Of a DNA stretch of 28,508 nt, positions 7,617 to 15,826 are shown piece by piece. The DNA is from Crenothrix polyspora (GTDB lineage: Bacteria > Pseudomonadota > Gammaproteobacteria > Methylococcales > Methylomonadaceae), in contig CAMDOP010000006.1 of the NCBI GenBank assembly GCA_945903675.1, forward strand, positions 1 to 28,508. The letters run 5' to 3'. The notes beneath the pieces are model-generated. The model saw only the letters and a program-made list of their open reading frames with translations. It searched no databases and was not told where the DNA came from. The translations under genes and the position numbers were made by a program. Position 1 is the stretch's first letter, and each line of letters begins with the position of its first letter.

Positions 7617-7925
7617 ATGGGCGGTGCTAGTCAGAATACTTCGCGCTGGAAATAGGCTTTAGGTTTACTTAATGGTGGTGTTCTCGGCATGACGATTGCG
7701 CTATTGATAGCGGGTTACGAACAATCATTTATTGAGAGAGCAGTTGAAGGCTCAACATGGGGCGGGTATTTTACTGCTCAAAGTCACCCCTCATTTCAAA
7801 ATGCGATGATTTGGCGCTTGTTTTTTGAAGGCATAACCTTTGCAGGATTTATCTTATTAGTCTTGGATTTATTAACAATAGGCAAAGACGAAACGAGAAA
7901 AGCACCTGAGATTATTGAAAGTTAA
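7617..7925 (+). pseudogene. Remnant of a NorB-type nitric oxide reductase C-terminus
   Basis: The same frame as the preceding remnant, with another TAG after NTSRWK, then an open stretch to 7925 whose first ATG is at 7689. The translation ALGLLNGGVLGMTIALLIAG, followed by YEQSFIERA, then FQNAMIWRLFFEGITFAGF and ILLVLDLLTIGK, resembles the last two transmembrane helices of NorB-like subunits (the WGFWLM...GVVQTWLQR...FYWLR pattern, compared from memory). The stop replaces the position of a Trp in that pattern. All the haem and non-haem iron ligands of a real enzyme are absent, so it is non-functional as an NO reductase. Its place beside nsrR suggests it was once part of the regulon. Confidence 0.5.
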
Positions 7926-8403
7926 ATAAAGCCTATCAAACAGCATTGAAGTTATTCCATAGTCAGAAGTAATTTTCCCCGTTATTTAGACTAGGAAAAT
8001 TGATACTCAACTTAATCATGACATAACATGAATAATGCTTATGTTTTCTGATTTGACATAATTCAAATCATTAACAGTAGATGAGTCATCATCTTAATAG
8101 CCATATGCCCTGATTTAAATTCTTTATCATTTTTTGAAACTCCGATATTCTACCGTATAAGGAAAGTAAGTAGAGATCTTGGTACTTTTCTCCCTTATTA
8201 TGCTAATAAACAAATTTTAGATTTGCAAACAAGTACAAAAACACAGTAATCTCCGGACATATCGACTCTGCTTTTCAGTTATATTAAATTCCTAACCTTT
8301 AATCATATTAACTTTTTAATGGCACTTTTAAGTTAATAGTAAGTCAACGCCTACAGCAATAAATATTTTCGACTTTAAGAAGAATAATTATGGAGAAACT
8401 GAT
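7926..8403. other. AT-rich intergenic region
   Basis: About 480 bases without a supportable gene; stops are frequent in all frames. The only organised element I see is the palindrome at 8049-8070. It separates the NorB remnant from the DUF2934-type gene and may include that gene's promoter. Confidence 0.5.
8049..8070. promoter_or_regulatory. CRP/FNR-like palindrome
   Basis: A perfect 8-bp inverted repeat, TGATTTGA-N6-TCAAATCA. Its centre contains TTGAC-N4-TTCAA, close to the FNR/DNR half-site pattern. It lies 334 bases upstream of the next start, which is far for direct activation. Confidence 0.3.
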
Positions 8404-8811
8404 ATGAAAGTTCGTTCAGCTGAAAGGCCCTCAGATTGTGCTTTCCAACTACACTGGATTTCCGAAGCCGCTTATTATAAAGCGCTGAACAGGGGGTTTA
8501 AATCAGGACAAGAAGTAGATGACTGGCTTTTTGCAGAACATGACTTTTTTAACATGCTGATTACGCGCTACCTCACTATTAGTACTGAAGATGGTGGCAT
8601 GAGCATTAAAGGTCTGCGACGTTTAGCAAAATCGATAGGTATTGAAAGCTCAGAAACCTACACACAAAAAGATGAATTGATTCGTGCCATTCAAATAATC
8701 ATGCATCATGAACCTTGCTTCAATAATCATTTATCCAATCATTGTCATCCTAACGAATTTTGTTTATGGCGAGCAGAATGCAATAAAATGATTGCTCAGT
8801 GGCATGTCTAA
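8404..8811 (+). CDS. DUF2934/SAP-like protein with Cys/His-rich tail
   Basis: A 135-residue protein. Residues about 17-47 (HWISEAAYYKALNRGF...DDWLFAEHDF) match the DUF2934 motif, a short helical segment found in many proteobacterial proteins of unknown role. Residues about 66-98 (MSIKGLRRLAKSIGIES then a KDELIRAIQ helix) look like a SAP/Rho-N helix-extension-helix fold, which usually binds nucleic acid. The tail has Cys105, Cys114, Cys120 and Cys126 plus His109, His113 and His115, possibly a metal site (inference). GGAG lies 7 bases before the ATG at 8404. It stands alone on the plus strand between the intergenic region and the repeat element. Function unknown. Confidence 0.75.
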   Translation: MKVRSAERPSDCAFQLHWISEAAYYKALNRGFKSGQEVDDWLFAEHDFFNMLITRYLTISTEDGGMSIKGLRRLAKSIGIESSETYTQKDELIRAIQIIMHHEPCFNNHLSNHCHPNEFCLWRAECNKMIAQWHV

Positions 8812-8849
8812 GGCTTTATTTTCGCATCCAACGCATCAATGAACATCTA

Positions 8850-9169
8850 CTGATGTTACGCAGTCACAACGATTTATAAAAAACAAATAATGAGGTCGCT
8901 ATCGCGACGATTTTTGAATCGGATTATCGCACCCGAAGGCGAGATACTTTCTTTTGCGTAGCCAAAAGAAAGTATCCAAAGAAAAGGCGGCTCTATTGCC
9001 GCTCAATCTGCGCTCCTCGGTTTTGTCGGGGGTCGGTAGAAAGGGCTTCCTTCCTGCCCTCCTACCGACGCGCGGCATCCATGCCGCGCCCCTTCGAGCT
9101 AATCCCGACAAAACCTGCAGCGCTCGGCGCGGCAAACGAGCGTAAAATAACGTTACTGCATAACTTCAG
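8850..9169. mobile_element. Hairpin-rich MITE-like element, copy 1
   Basis: A 320-bp non-coding element. The left end CTGATGTTACGCAGT (8850-8864) and right end (9155-9169) form 15-bp inverted repeats with 2 mismatches. Inside are nested palindromes: GTCGC-TATC-GCGAC; a 14-bp perfect stem GATACTTTCTTTTG (8943-8956) with its complement at 8963-8976; GGTTTTGTCGGG at 9019-9030 pairing with 9104-9115; GTCGGTAG at 9032-9039 pairing with 9062-9069; and a 9-bp stem at 9070-9089. Homologous copies lie at 11655-11940 and 26841-27112, both inverted relative to this one. No target duplication is evident here. It fills most of the gap between the DUF2934-type gene and DUF3422. Confidence 0.7.
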
Positions 9170-9258
9170 TTAATAACTTAGCCACTGTAACTAAGCACTT
9201 AGGCATAAAGAATTGTCACAGGAGCGTCGTTAGCCCATCCCATTTATTATTAAACAGA

Positions 9259-10566
9259 TCACTCCGTGGTATTGGCAATAATCTTATGCATCCGTTTAGA
9301 ACTAATGACGATAATAATTAAAATAAAAGGTATGGATAGTCCCTCTATGAGCTCAGGTTTTATCTTCCATCCCAGCACATTAAAAGTCTCGGCTATTTTG
9401 CCGGTTAGACTGGCCGCATAATAAGTAATAGCGACCATTGAAATACCTTCAACCATTTGTTGCATTCTTAGTTGCATTTTTGCACGCAAAGCCATCGATG
9501 TTAACAAGCTTTGATTTTGACGCTCAATAATAATATCAACTCGCGTGCGTAATAACTGACTGGCATTACTTACTCGCTCAGATAATAAAGTGAAACGGTA
9601 AGACAGCGATTCACAGGTATTAATGGCCGGTTCAAGCCTACGCTTAATAAACTCACCTATGGTTTGTATACCTTGAATTCGCACTTCTCGCAAATCCGTA
9701 ACCCGCTGCTCAACAAGCTGATAATAAGCACTAGCCGCAGCAAAGCGAAAGTGATTGCTAGAGATATGATTTTCAACTTCAGCCGCTAAGGTCGTTAACT
9801 CATCCAACAATTCTGCATCATTATGATCAGGCAGCGTCATGGCATTAGTGATGGTATAAAGTTGTCGATCTGATTTATTTAAAGCCGGATTGAGTTTACG
9901 TGCCACGGGAAAAGCCATCAAGGCCATCACTCTATAAACTTCAATTTCAAATAGGCGTTGTAATAAACGCCCCGCTTGTTCGGCACGCAAGCCATGATTA
10001 ATAATGAAGAAGCGACTAAATCCATCAACATGAATACGAAAATCAGTAAATACTGAGGCTGCCCCACCTGTTACCTTAGAGCCAATAATGGGGTTTCCGG
10101 CAAAATAACTCGATAATGATGCTAAATCCACATCCTCTTCTTGATAATTAATATCAGCGGGACACGCAACAATAGCATGAGTGGCCACTATGACTTGTCC
10201 GGTTAATTGCGACAACCAATCTACAGGAACTTTTTTTAATGCAGAGTCGGCAAAAGGATCTTCTGGCGTATCGTGAACATAAAAACTATAGGTACTAAAC
10301 TCACCGTGTTGTTCCCAGCGTATCTGAAAAGAATTTAAATTGGCACTGAAGTGATCTGCTTCTTTAGCAGGTGGCGTAACGCCAAACCTTTCACAAAGTG
10401 AAATCAAGTGCTGACGCTCTTGAAGCTTTTCATCGCTAGAAAGCAATAAGGCCAAATGACTAGTTCTAACAGGTAAGTTAAGATTGAAAGGTGCTCTGGC
10501 ATGGACTTCATTATGAAGCACAAAACGTTGTGGATGATTTTTAGGTATAGGAAATAAAGTAGTCAT
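9259..10566 (-). CDS. DUF3422 family membrane protein
   Basis: A 435-residue protein of the DUF3422 family, recognised by the N-terminal motif HPQRFVLHNEVHARAP (about residues 10-25) and full family length. The middle is helical with several Arg/Glu-rich coiled segments (for example LREVRIQGIQTIGEFIKRRL, about 300-320). Two hydrophobic segments near the C-terminus (about 378-396 and 410-428) should anchor it in the inner membrane, with most of the protein cytoplasmic. The family's function is unknown; similar gene products are sometimes labelled as resembling membrane-anchored sensors without evidence. It is monocistronic on the minus strand and divergent from murI, which begins about 200 bases away. 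Confidence 0.85.
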   Translation of the reverse strand: MTTLFPIPKNHPQRFVLHNEVHARAPFNLNLPVRTSHLALLLSSDEKLQERQHLISLCERFGVTPPAKEADHFSANLNSFQIRWEQHGEFSTYSFYVHDTPEDPFADSALKKVPVDWLSQLTGQVIVATHAIVACPADINYQEEDVDLASLSSYFAGNPIIGSKVTGGAASVFTDFRIHVDGFSRFFIINHGLRAEQAGRLLQRLFEIEVYRVMALMAFPVARKLNPALNKSDRQLYTITNAMTLPDHNDAELLDELTTLAAEVENHISSNHFRFAAASAYYQLVEQRVTDLREVRIQGIQTIGEFIKRRLEPAINTCESLSYRFTLLSERVSNASQLLRTRVDIIIERQNQSLLTSMALRAKMQLRMQQMVEGISMVAITYYAASLTGKIAETFNVLGWKIKPELIEGLSIPFILIIIVISSKRMHKIIANTTE

Positions 10567-10770
10567 AGGTATTTTATTAGCTTAATTAATATCGCTATAA
10601 TTTAACTTAAAAATAGCGTTCTAGCTTAACTAAATGTACCTGTATAAATTTTACTTAACCGATGGCCCATACAACATAAATATAGCTCTATTTTTTCAGC
10701 CAAGTACCAACTAAGACTAATGCCAAAAACTGTCTATAATACAGTCATTGTAAATGATACTGGCATAGAA

Positions 10771-11577
10771 ATGATCGCTCATCCTAATATCAATAACCCT
10801 AAACCAATCGCCGTATTTGATTCGGGCGTGGGTGGCATTTCAGTTTTAAAGCATATCCACCGTTTACTTCCCAACGAACATCTGCTTTATGTAGCCGATA
10901 GCATCCATGCTCCTTATGGCAATAAAAGCGTAAGTGAAATTCAAGCGCGCTGTTTTGCAATCGCTGACTTTTTAATCGCCAAAGACGCCAAAGCATTGGT
11001 CGTGGCTTGTAATACCGCCACCGCTGCCGCTATTGATCAAATGCGGGCGAAATACCGTTTACCCATCATAGGCATGGAACCTGCGGTTAAACCTGCTGCA
11101 GCAGCCAGCAGCTCAGGCATTATCGGCGTACTAGCCACCACGGGCACGCTGCAAAGCGCTCAGTTTGCGGCATTATTGGAAAGCTATGGTCGTAATGTAG
11201 AAGTGGTCACGCAAGCGTGTGTTGGCTTGGTTGAATGTGTAGAGCGCGGCGAATTAAGTCATGACAGCACGCGGGCGCTGATTAAGCAATATTGCAAACC
11301 GTTATTAGATCAGGGTGCTGATAGCATCGTGCTTGGCTGCACGCATTACCCCTTTTTAAAGCAGCTGATTCAGGAGGTGGTAGGTGAAGGTGTTGTGTTG
11401 ATTGATACTGGCGCCGCAGTGGCCAACCAGTTAAAAAGCCGATTGTTTGAACAAGGTTTGTTAGCGCCCAATCATCAAATTGCCAGCGTCAACTTTTGGA
11501 GCAATAGCCCCAGTGCTAATCCCGAACAAGTGATCACTCATTTATGGGGCGAGTCTGTTAAAGTGTCCAATTTTTAG
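10771..11577 (+). CDS. murI: Glutamate racemase
   Basis: A cofactor-independent racemase making D-glutamate for peptidoglycan. The FDSGVGGISVL motif, VVACNTATA (first catalytic Cys, residue 80) and LGCTHYPFL (second catalytic Cys) are all present, so the enzyme should be active. I chose the ATG at 10771 (268 residues) because a perfect TATAAT lies at 10735-10740 and would give a start near 10747, inside the longer reading frame that begins at ATG 10720 (285 residues). Neither start has a clear ribosome-binding site, so the 17 extra residues remain possible. It is a single gene; the element at 11655-11940 lies about 80 bases downstream. Confidence 0.92.
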   Translation: MIAHPNINNPKPIAVFDSGVGGISVLKHIHRLLPNEHLLYVADSIHAPYGNKSVSEIQARCFAIADFLIAKDAKALVVACNTATAAAIDQMRAKYRLPIIGMEPAVKPAAAASSSGIIGVLATTGTLQSAQFAALLESYGRNVEVVTQACVGLVECVERGELSHDSTRALIKQYCKPLLDQGADSIVLGCTHYPFLKQLIQEVVGEGVVLIDTGAAVANQLKSRLFEQGLLAPNHQIASVNFWSNSPSANPEQVITHLWGESVKVSNF

Positions 11578-11654
11578 CCTCACCCGCCTTGAAAAGACTA
11601 GAGATGTTGGCCGGCCTATTGAAATAAGCGCCTAGCGAAAAATAATTTACCTAA

Positions 11655-11940
11655 CTGACGTTACGCAGTAACGTCAGTTTACTCTCGTTTGCCGCGCTGA
11701 GCACCGCTGGTTTTGTTGGGATTGGCCCGAAGGGGTGCGGCATGGATGCCGCACGTCGGTAGGAGGGTAGGAGGGCAGGAAGCAGCGGCAATCGAGCCGC
11801 CTTTTCTTTGGATACTTTCTTTTGGCGGAGCAAAAGAAAGTATCTCGCCTTCGGGTGCGAATACCCGATTAACACATCGTCGCGATAGCGATCTCATTAT
11901 TTGTTTTTTTTTAAACCGTTGAATGGCTGAGTAACATCAG
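11655..11940. mobile_element. Hairpin-rich MITE-like element, copy 2, with target duplication
   Basis: A 286-bp copy inverted relative to copy 1. Ends are CTGACGTTACGCAGT (11655-11669) and GCTGAGTAACATCAG (11926-11940), inverted with 3 mismatches. TACCTAA occurs at 11648-11654, directly before the left end, and again at 11942-11948, one base after the right end: a 7-bp direct repeat as left by a transposase. The left end is part of a perfect 12-bp hairpin (11653-11679). The same GATACTTTCTTTTG hairpin is at 11811-11844. The element stops 9 bases before the sufT stop codon on the opposite strand, so it may also affect 3' ends of both murI and sufT. Confidence 0.75.
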
Positions 11941-11949
11941 CTACCTAAA

Positions 11950-12498
11950 CTAAAACAAGCCCAACTGTAACTGTGCGACTTCTGACATCATTTCTCGTGA
12001 CCAAGGTGGATCAAGCACCACTTCAACATCAACACTAGCAACGCCCGGCAATGCACGTATACATTTTTCTACGTCGCCTTGAATAACTGGCCCCATACCG
12101 CAGCCTGGAGCCGTCAGCGTCATCATGACCCTAACAGAATTACTGTGTTCGTCTATCTCTTTTACGTTGCAGTAATAAACTAGACCAAGGTCGACAATAT
12201 TCACTGGTATTTCAGGATCATAAACCGTTTTCATGACTTCCCAGCAATTTTTCTCAACCGCTTCAGCACTGGTTTCAGAAACCAAGGTATGCAGTTGATG
12301 AGCTTCCATTCCTAAGGCATCGGCATCAGGACCGGCAATACGCACCATATGACCGTATTCAGTGATAACGGTATAATTATTGCCCAGAGACTGATGTATC
12401 GTCACCATTGCGCCTTTGCTTAAGGTATCTGGGGTTCCATCAGGGATGGTAATAATATTAACATCTCTGGTTAAAACTATGCTTTCTCGTTCGGCCAT
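11950..12498 (-). CDS. sufT: Fe-S cluster assembly protein SufT
   Basis: A 182-residue SufT-type protein. The N-terminal third (RDVNIITIPDGTPDTLSKGA then VTIHQSLGNNYTVIT) is the SufT-specific part, and the C-terminal DUF59/MIP18 domain (about 83-182) has DPEIPVNIVDLGLVY and TAPGCGMGP with the conserved Cys of MIP18-family Fe-S maturation factors. SufT supports delivery or maturation of Fe-S proteins in bacteria, in the cytosol. Here it is the last gene of a ubiG-yciK-sufT operon, 9 bases after the yciK stop, rather than in a suf operon. The ATG at 12498 gives the usual MAERESIVLTRDV start. Confidence 0.92.
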   Translation of the reverse strand: MAERESIVLTRDVNIITIPDGTPDTLSKGAMVTIHQSLGNNYTVITEYGHMVRIAGPDADALGMEAHQLHTLVSETSAEAVEKNCWEVMKTVYDPEIPVNIVDLGLVYYCNVKEIDEHSNSVRVMMTLTAPGCGMGPVIQGDVEKCIRALPGVASVDVEVVLDPPWSREMMSEVAQLQLGLF

Positions 12499-12507
12499 AA
12501 TAATAAA

Positions 12508-13245
12508 TTATAAATGAAAAGTGCGGGCATCAATGGTTTGGCCATTTACAGTTAGGCTTTCAGTGCCGAATAAATATAAATAAGCCGGAGCCAGTGATTC
12601 TAAAGTAGGTAATTTATTTTTATCTTCTGCGGGATAAGCGCGTTTTCTTAAAGGTGAGTCTACCGCACCCGGTATAAGAATATTGGCTCTAATGTGACCT
12701 GCGGAATCCAGCTCATCTGCCAATATTTTTACAAAACCTTCTAAGGCTATTTTTGAGACACCATAAGCACCTAAATAAGCGTGAGGAATTCTTGCAGCAC
12801 TATCAGAGGTGAAAACAATAGAAGCCTTTGGGCTTTTTTGCAGCATCGGCAGCAATACACGCGTTAATAAAAACGGTGCGTTTAAATTTACATTTAGTGT
12901 ATGACCCCAGTCTTTAGTGCTAAATTGGGAAATGGGCGTAAATGAACTAAATTCAACAGCTGAATGCAATAAACCCTGTAAAGATCCGTATTCATCAGCA
13001 ATTTTATCGGCTAAGTCTTGATAGTCATTTTCATTAGCGCCAGCCAGATCAAAGGGATAAATAATCGGCTCGGGGGCACCAGCAGCCAAAATAGCATCAT
13101 AAACGGCTTCTAACTTGGCGATATTTTTATCTAGCAAAATAATGTGCGCACCACTTTTTGCCAGTGTTAACGCGGCAGTACTACCAAGACCACCACCGGC
13201 ACCAGTAATTAAAATAACGTTATCTTTTAAAGGCATCATCGTCAT
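12508..13245 (-). CDS. yciK: YciK-like short-chain oxidoreductase
   Basis: A 245-residue classical SDR. The nucleotide motif GAGGGLG is at residues 15-21 and the active-site motif YLGAYGVSK carries the catalytic Tyr and Lys near residues 160-170, with the Ser in VFTSDSAAR. Length, sequence style and its place directly behind ubiG match E. coli YciK, an oxidoreductase of uncertain substrate. Two bases separate the ubiG stop from its start, and sufT follows after 9 bases, so the three genes are almost certainly one transcript. Alternative ATGs at codons 3 and 4 exist and cannot be excluded. Confidence 0.85.
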   Translation of the reverse strand: MTMMPLKDNVILITGAGGGLGSTAALTLAKSGAHIILLDKNIAKLEAVYDAILAAGAPEPIIYPFDLAGANENDYQDLADKIADEYGSLQGLLHSAVEFSSFTPISQFSTKDWGHTLNVNLNAPFLLTRVLLPMLQKSPKASIVFTSDSAARIPHAYLGAYGVSKIALEGFVKILADELDSAGHIRANILIPGAVDSPLRKRAYPAEDKNKLPTLESLAPAYLYLFGTESLTVNGQTIDARTFHL

Positions 13246-13247
13246 CT

Positions 13248-13955
13248 TTATTCGGGTCGTTTAAAGGCGGCAATATAATTAACACCCACATCTTTACCCA
13301 ATCTAAAGCGCTTATCAAAAGGACTATATTCAATACCGATCATAGCCTGTAGCTCAAGACCTGCTGCACGCGCCGAACTACTGAGCTCAGAGGGCTTAAT
13401 AAAGGTTTTATAATCATGCGTGCCTTTAGGCAGCATACGTAACAAATATTCAGCCGCGACTATGGCCATTAAATAGGCTCTAGGTTGGCGATTAAGTGTA
13501 GAGAAAAACACCATACCGCCCGGCTTTACCAACGTGGCACAAGCCGCAATAATAGAACCCGGATCAGGCACATGCTCTAACATTTCCATGCAAGTGACAT
13601 GATCAAAACTACCTGGCTGTTCTTGGGCTAAAGTTTCAACGCTGATTTTTTGATAATGCGCGTTAACACCAGATTCTAGGCTATGCAAATCAGCAATATC
13701 TATGAGCTCAGCACTAAGGTCTATGCCTAAAGCATCGGCACCATGCCTCGCCAAACCTTCAGTCAAAATACCACCACCACAACCTACATCAACAAACCGA
13801 TTACCGGAGATCTCTGCATAGCGTTCAATAAACTCTAGGCGAAGTGGATTAATATCATGCAAGGTTTTAAATTCACCTTGAGTATCCCACCAAAGTTCGG
13901 CCATAGAACCAAACTTATTAATTTCGTGTAGATGAACGTTTTCTGTTGCTGTCAT
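13248..13955 (-). CDS. ubiG: Ubiquinone O-methyltransferase UbiG
   Basis: A 235-residue class I SAM methyltransferase that performs both O-methylation steps of ubiquinone synthesis at the membrane surface. The SAM motif VDVGCGGGILTEGLA lies near residues 57-71, LGIDLSAELI is the acidic-loop strand, and CMEMLEHVPDP is the UbiG-typical post-I motif. The late segment LLRMLPKGTHDYKTFIKPSE is characteristic of UbiG. Length is normal. It leads the ubiG-yciK-sufT operon; the gph phosphatase often found between ubiG and yciK is absent. The ATG at 13955 gives the expected N-terminus. Confidence 0.94.
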   Translation of the reverse strand: MTATENVHLHEINKFGSMAELWWDTQGEFKTLHDINPLRLEFIERYAEISGNRFVDVGCGGGILTEGLARHGADALGIDLSAELIDIADLHSLESGVNAHYQKISVETLAQEQPGSFDHVTCMEMLEHVPDPGSIIAACATLVKPGGMVFFSTLNRQPRAYLMAIVAAEYLLRMLPKGTHDYKTFIKPSELSSSARAAGLELQAMIGIEYSPFDKRFRLGKDVGVNYIAAFKRPE

Positions 13956-14092
13956 TATGCTTAACCGTTTCGTAGGGATATAGTTTACTATATTAGTTGG
14001 TTATTCGTCATCTGTTACACTAACGAAAGTTGATTTTTACTTTATAAGATGAACATCGAGAGCTTGTTCAATATCATAAATGTCATATAAAA

Positions 14093-15136
14093 CTACTGTG
14101 GCGCCTGCTCTAAAGCCTGGATTTTTTCCTCCAGAAGCTTTACTTTCTTGAGTAACTCCGGCAACTTACTTAAAGCAATTTGCTCCTTATAAGCCGTTTT
14201 TTTATCTTTTGCCGGACTACCAAAAACCTGTGCTCCAGCTTTCACATCACCCGCCACACCAGAACGCGCCATCACTACCGCACCTGTACCGATATTGACA
14301 TGGTCGGCAATACCTGAACTACCGGCCAATATAGCGTAATCATCAATTTGACAAGAACCCGATACACCGGTTAAGCCACACATAATGACATGCTGTCCAA
14401 TTTTATTGTTGTGGCCAATCTGTACTAAATTATCAATCTTACTACCTTTACCTATGACAGTACTGCCCAACGCACCTCTGTCTACACAAGTATTAGCACC
14501 GATTTCAACATTATCATTAATAACGACATTACCGACTTGCGGCACTTTAACATGCTGATGATTTCTAAACTTATATCCAAAACCATCAGCACCAATAATG
14601 GCACCCGAATGAATAATGACATTATTACCAAGCACCACATCATCATAGATCACTGCATAAGGATAAATACGGCAATTTTCTCCTATGCTAACGTTATTGC
14701 CTAAATAAGCACCAGCCAGAATCACGCTACCTTTACCGATACTAGAATTTACACCGATAACCGCATAAGGCCCAATATAAACATCATCAGCAAGGCTAAC
14801 ATTAGCTCCAATAATAGCTTCCGGAGCAATTTGTACTGGATAGATCGTAGCAGGATGCAAAAACTCGGTTGCCTTGATGAAACTCATCTCAGGATCAGCA
14901 CAAACGAGCAAAGCTAAACTTTCAGGGACATTATCTACGGCAAAGCCTTCAGCAATAAAACAAGCTGTAGCATTGGAGTTTTGAAGATGTTTTGTGTATT
15001 TGCTATTCGTTAATTGAGTCACCTGACCTAATTGTGCTGAAGTAATATCGGCAGCAGAATCAATAACACATGAACTATTTCCACCTACAATCTGGGCATC
15101 ACAAAAATCGGCAAGCTCTTTTAAAGTAATCGACAT
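14093..15136 (-). CDS. lpxD: UDP-3-O-acylglucosamine N-acyltransferase LpxD
   Basis: A 347-residue lipid A biosynthesis enzyme that adds the N-linked hydroxyacyl chain to UDP-3-O-acyl-glucosamine. An N-terminal uridine-binding domain (1-100) is followed by many left-handed beta-helix hexapeptide repeats (about 105-310; for example IGANVSLADDVYIGPYAVIG). The catalytic His lies in VQIGHNNKIG, equivalent to E. coli His239; GFGYKFRNH and CVDRGALGSTVIG are conserved LpxD blocks. A C-terminal amphipathic helix ends the chain. It is not beside fabZ, lpxA or bamA, so it stands alone and could be a second lpxD copy in this genome. GAGA precedes the ATG at 15136. Confidence 0.93.
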   Translation of the reverse strand: MSITLKELADFCDAQIVGGNSSCVIDSAADITSAQLGQVTQLTNSKYTKHLQNSNATACFIAEGFAVDNVPESLALLVCADPEMSFIKATEFLHPATIYPVQIAPEAIIGANVSLADDVYIGPYAVIGVNSSIGKGSVILAGAYLGNNVSIGENCRIYPYAVIYDDVVLGNNVIIHSGAIIGADGFGYKFRNHQHVKVPQVGNVVINDNVEIGANTCVDRGALGSTVIGKGSKIDNLVQIGHNNKIGQHVIMCGLTGVSGSCQIDDYAILAGSSGIADHVNIGTGAVVMARSGVAGDVKAGAQVFGSPAKDKKTAYKEQIALSKLPELLKKVKLLEEKIQALEQAPQ

Positions 15137-15367
15137 ATTAGTCTCTATAGTTATCTATAAGTTAATAGTGTATCAAATAGCAGGGTTTTATTACAAAATT
15201 TGCCACTCTTAACCAGAATCCACAATGCGTGGATAGCATATTTCATAGCCCAGCATCATCAGATAGGCTGCTAGTCCATCAAGTGTATGATAGGATATAG
15301 GTCAAACCAGTCATTTAGCTTTAGTATTAAGAATGACTCCATTATCTAAAAATCGGAGTAATAATAA

Positions 15368-15712
15368 ATGAAAGAGTATGACAAAGTGCGTGACGTGTTA
15401 AACACATTATTAGAAGAACTCAATAACCGACTGGATAACATCACTCATGATGTCAGACATGACCAAAATCCTTTAGAACATGATTTTGCAGAGCAGGCGA
15501 CACAAAACGAAAATAATGAAGTGATTGATCAGTTAGGTAATTCGGCCAGAGCCGAAATAGAGCAAATCAAACTAGCTATATCCAATATAGATAATGGTTG
15601 CTATGGCATTTGTGAACAGTGCGCCGAGCCTATCAGCAAAGAACGCTTAGCGGCAGTACCTTTTACTAGCCAGTGCATTAAGTGCGCCAGTCAAGCAGGG
15701 CCTAAACACTAA
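15368..15712 (+). CDS. DksA/TraR-type zinc-finger protein
   Basis: A 114-residue DksA/TraR-family protein. Helical coiled-coil residues 1-75 are followed by a C4 zinc finger at about 78-108 (CYGICEQCAEPISKERL ... CIKCA; Cys pairs C-x2-C and C-x2-C). Members of the family bind the RNA polymerase secondary channel and tune stringent-response promoters. The coiled-coil tip segment HDFAEQATQNENNEV contains acidic residues, but the DxxDxA tip of DksA is not exact, so it is a DksA-like protein rather than DksA itself. GGAG lies about 9 bases before the ATG. It is a single gene followed by a TTTAG pentamer repeat. Confidence 0.88.
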   Translation: MKEYDKVRDVLNTLLEELNNRLDNITHDVRHDQNPLEHDFAEQATQNENNEVIDQLGNSARAEIEQIKLAISNIDNGCYGICEQCAEPISKERLAAVPFTSQCIKCASQAGPKH

Positions 15713-15734
15713 ACTCATTTAGCGAGTTGCACTG

Positions 15735-15759
15735 TTTAGTTTAGTTTAGTTTAGTTTAG
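15735..15759 (+). repeat. Five TTTAG tandem units
   Basis: Exactly five copies of TTTAG between the DksA-like gene and creA. A short simple repeat like this may vary in copy number by slippage. It is 67 bases before the creA ATG, so it could alter creA promoter spacing, though no promoter box is clear here. Confidence 0.9.
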
Positions 15760-15826
15760 CGCTCAAAACTCAATGCTGTAAAAATCAAACTCATATCCTT
15801 ATAAAATAGTACCCCATGGACATTCT

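Noticed and set aside
8899..9135. Open frame of 78 codons (minus), similar to one at 26875-27147 (plus)
   Set aside because: Both lie within the palindromic mobile element; the shared start MPRRA is only repeat sequence, and the middle shifts frame between copies, so they are not genes.
10720..10770. Seventeen-residue N-terminal extension of MurI
   Set aside because: A perfect TATAAT lies within it and it does not resemble the family's start; the shorter form was preferred, though not proved.
11651..11922. Several 69-74 codon frames on both strands
   Set aside because: They all fall in element copy 2, overlap one another and have no ribosome-binding sites.
15713..15760. Intrinsic terminator after the DksA-like gene
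   Set aside because: The CTAAAC/GTTTAG pairing comes from the TTTAG repeat and is not followed by a T-run.
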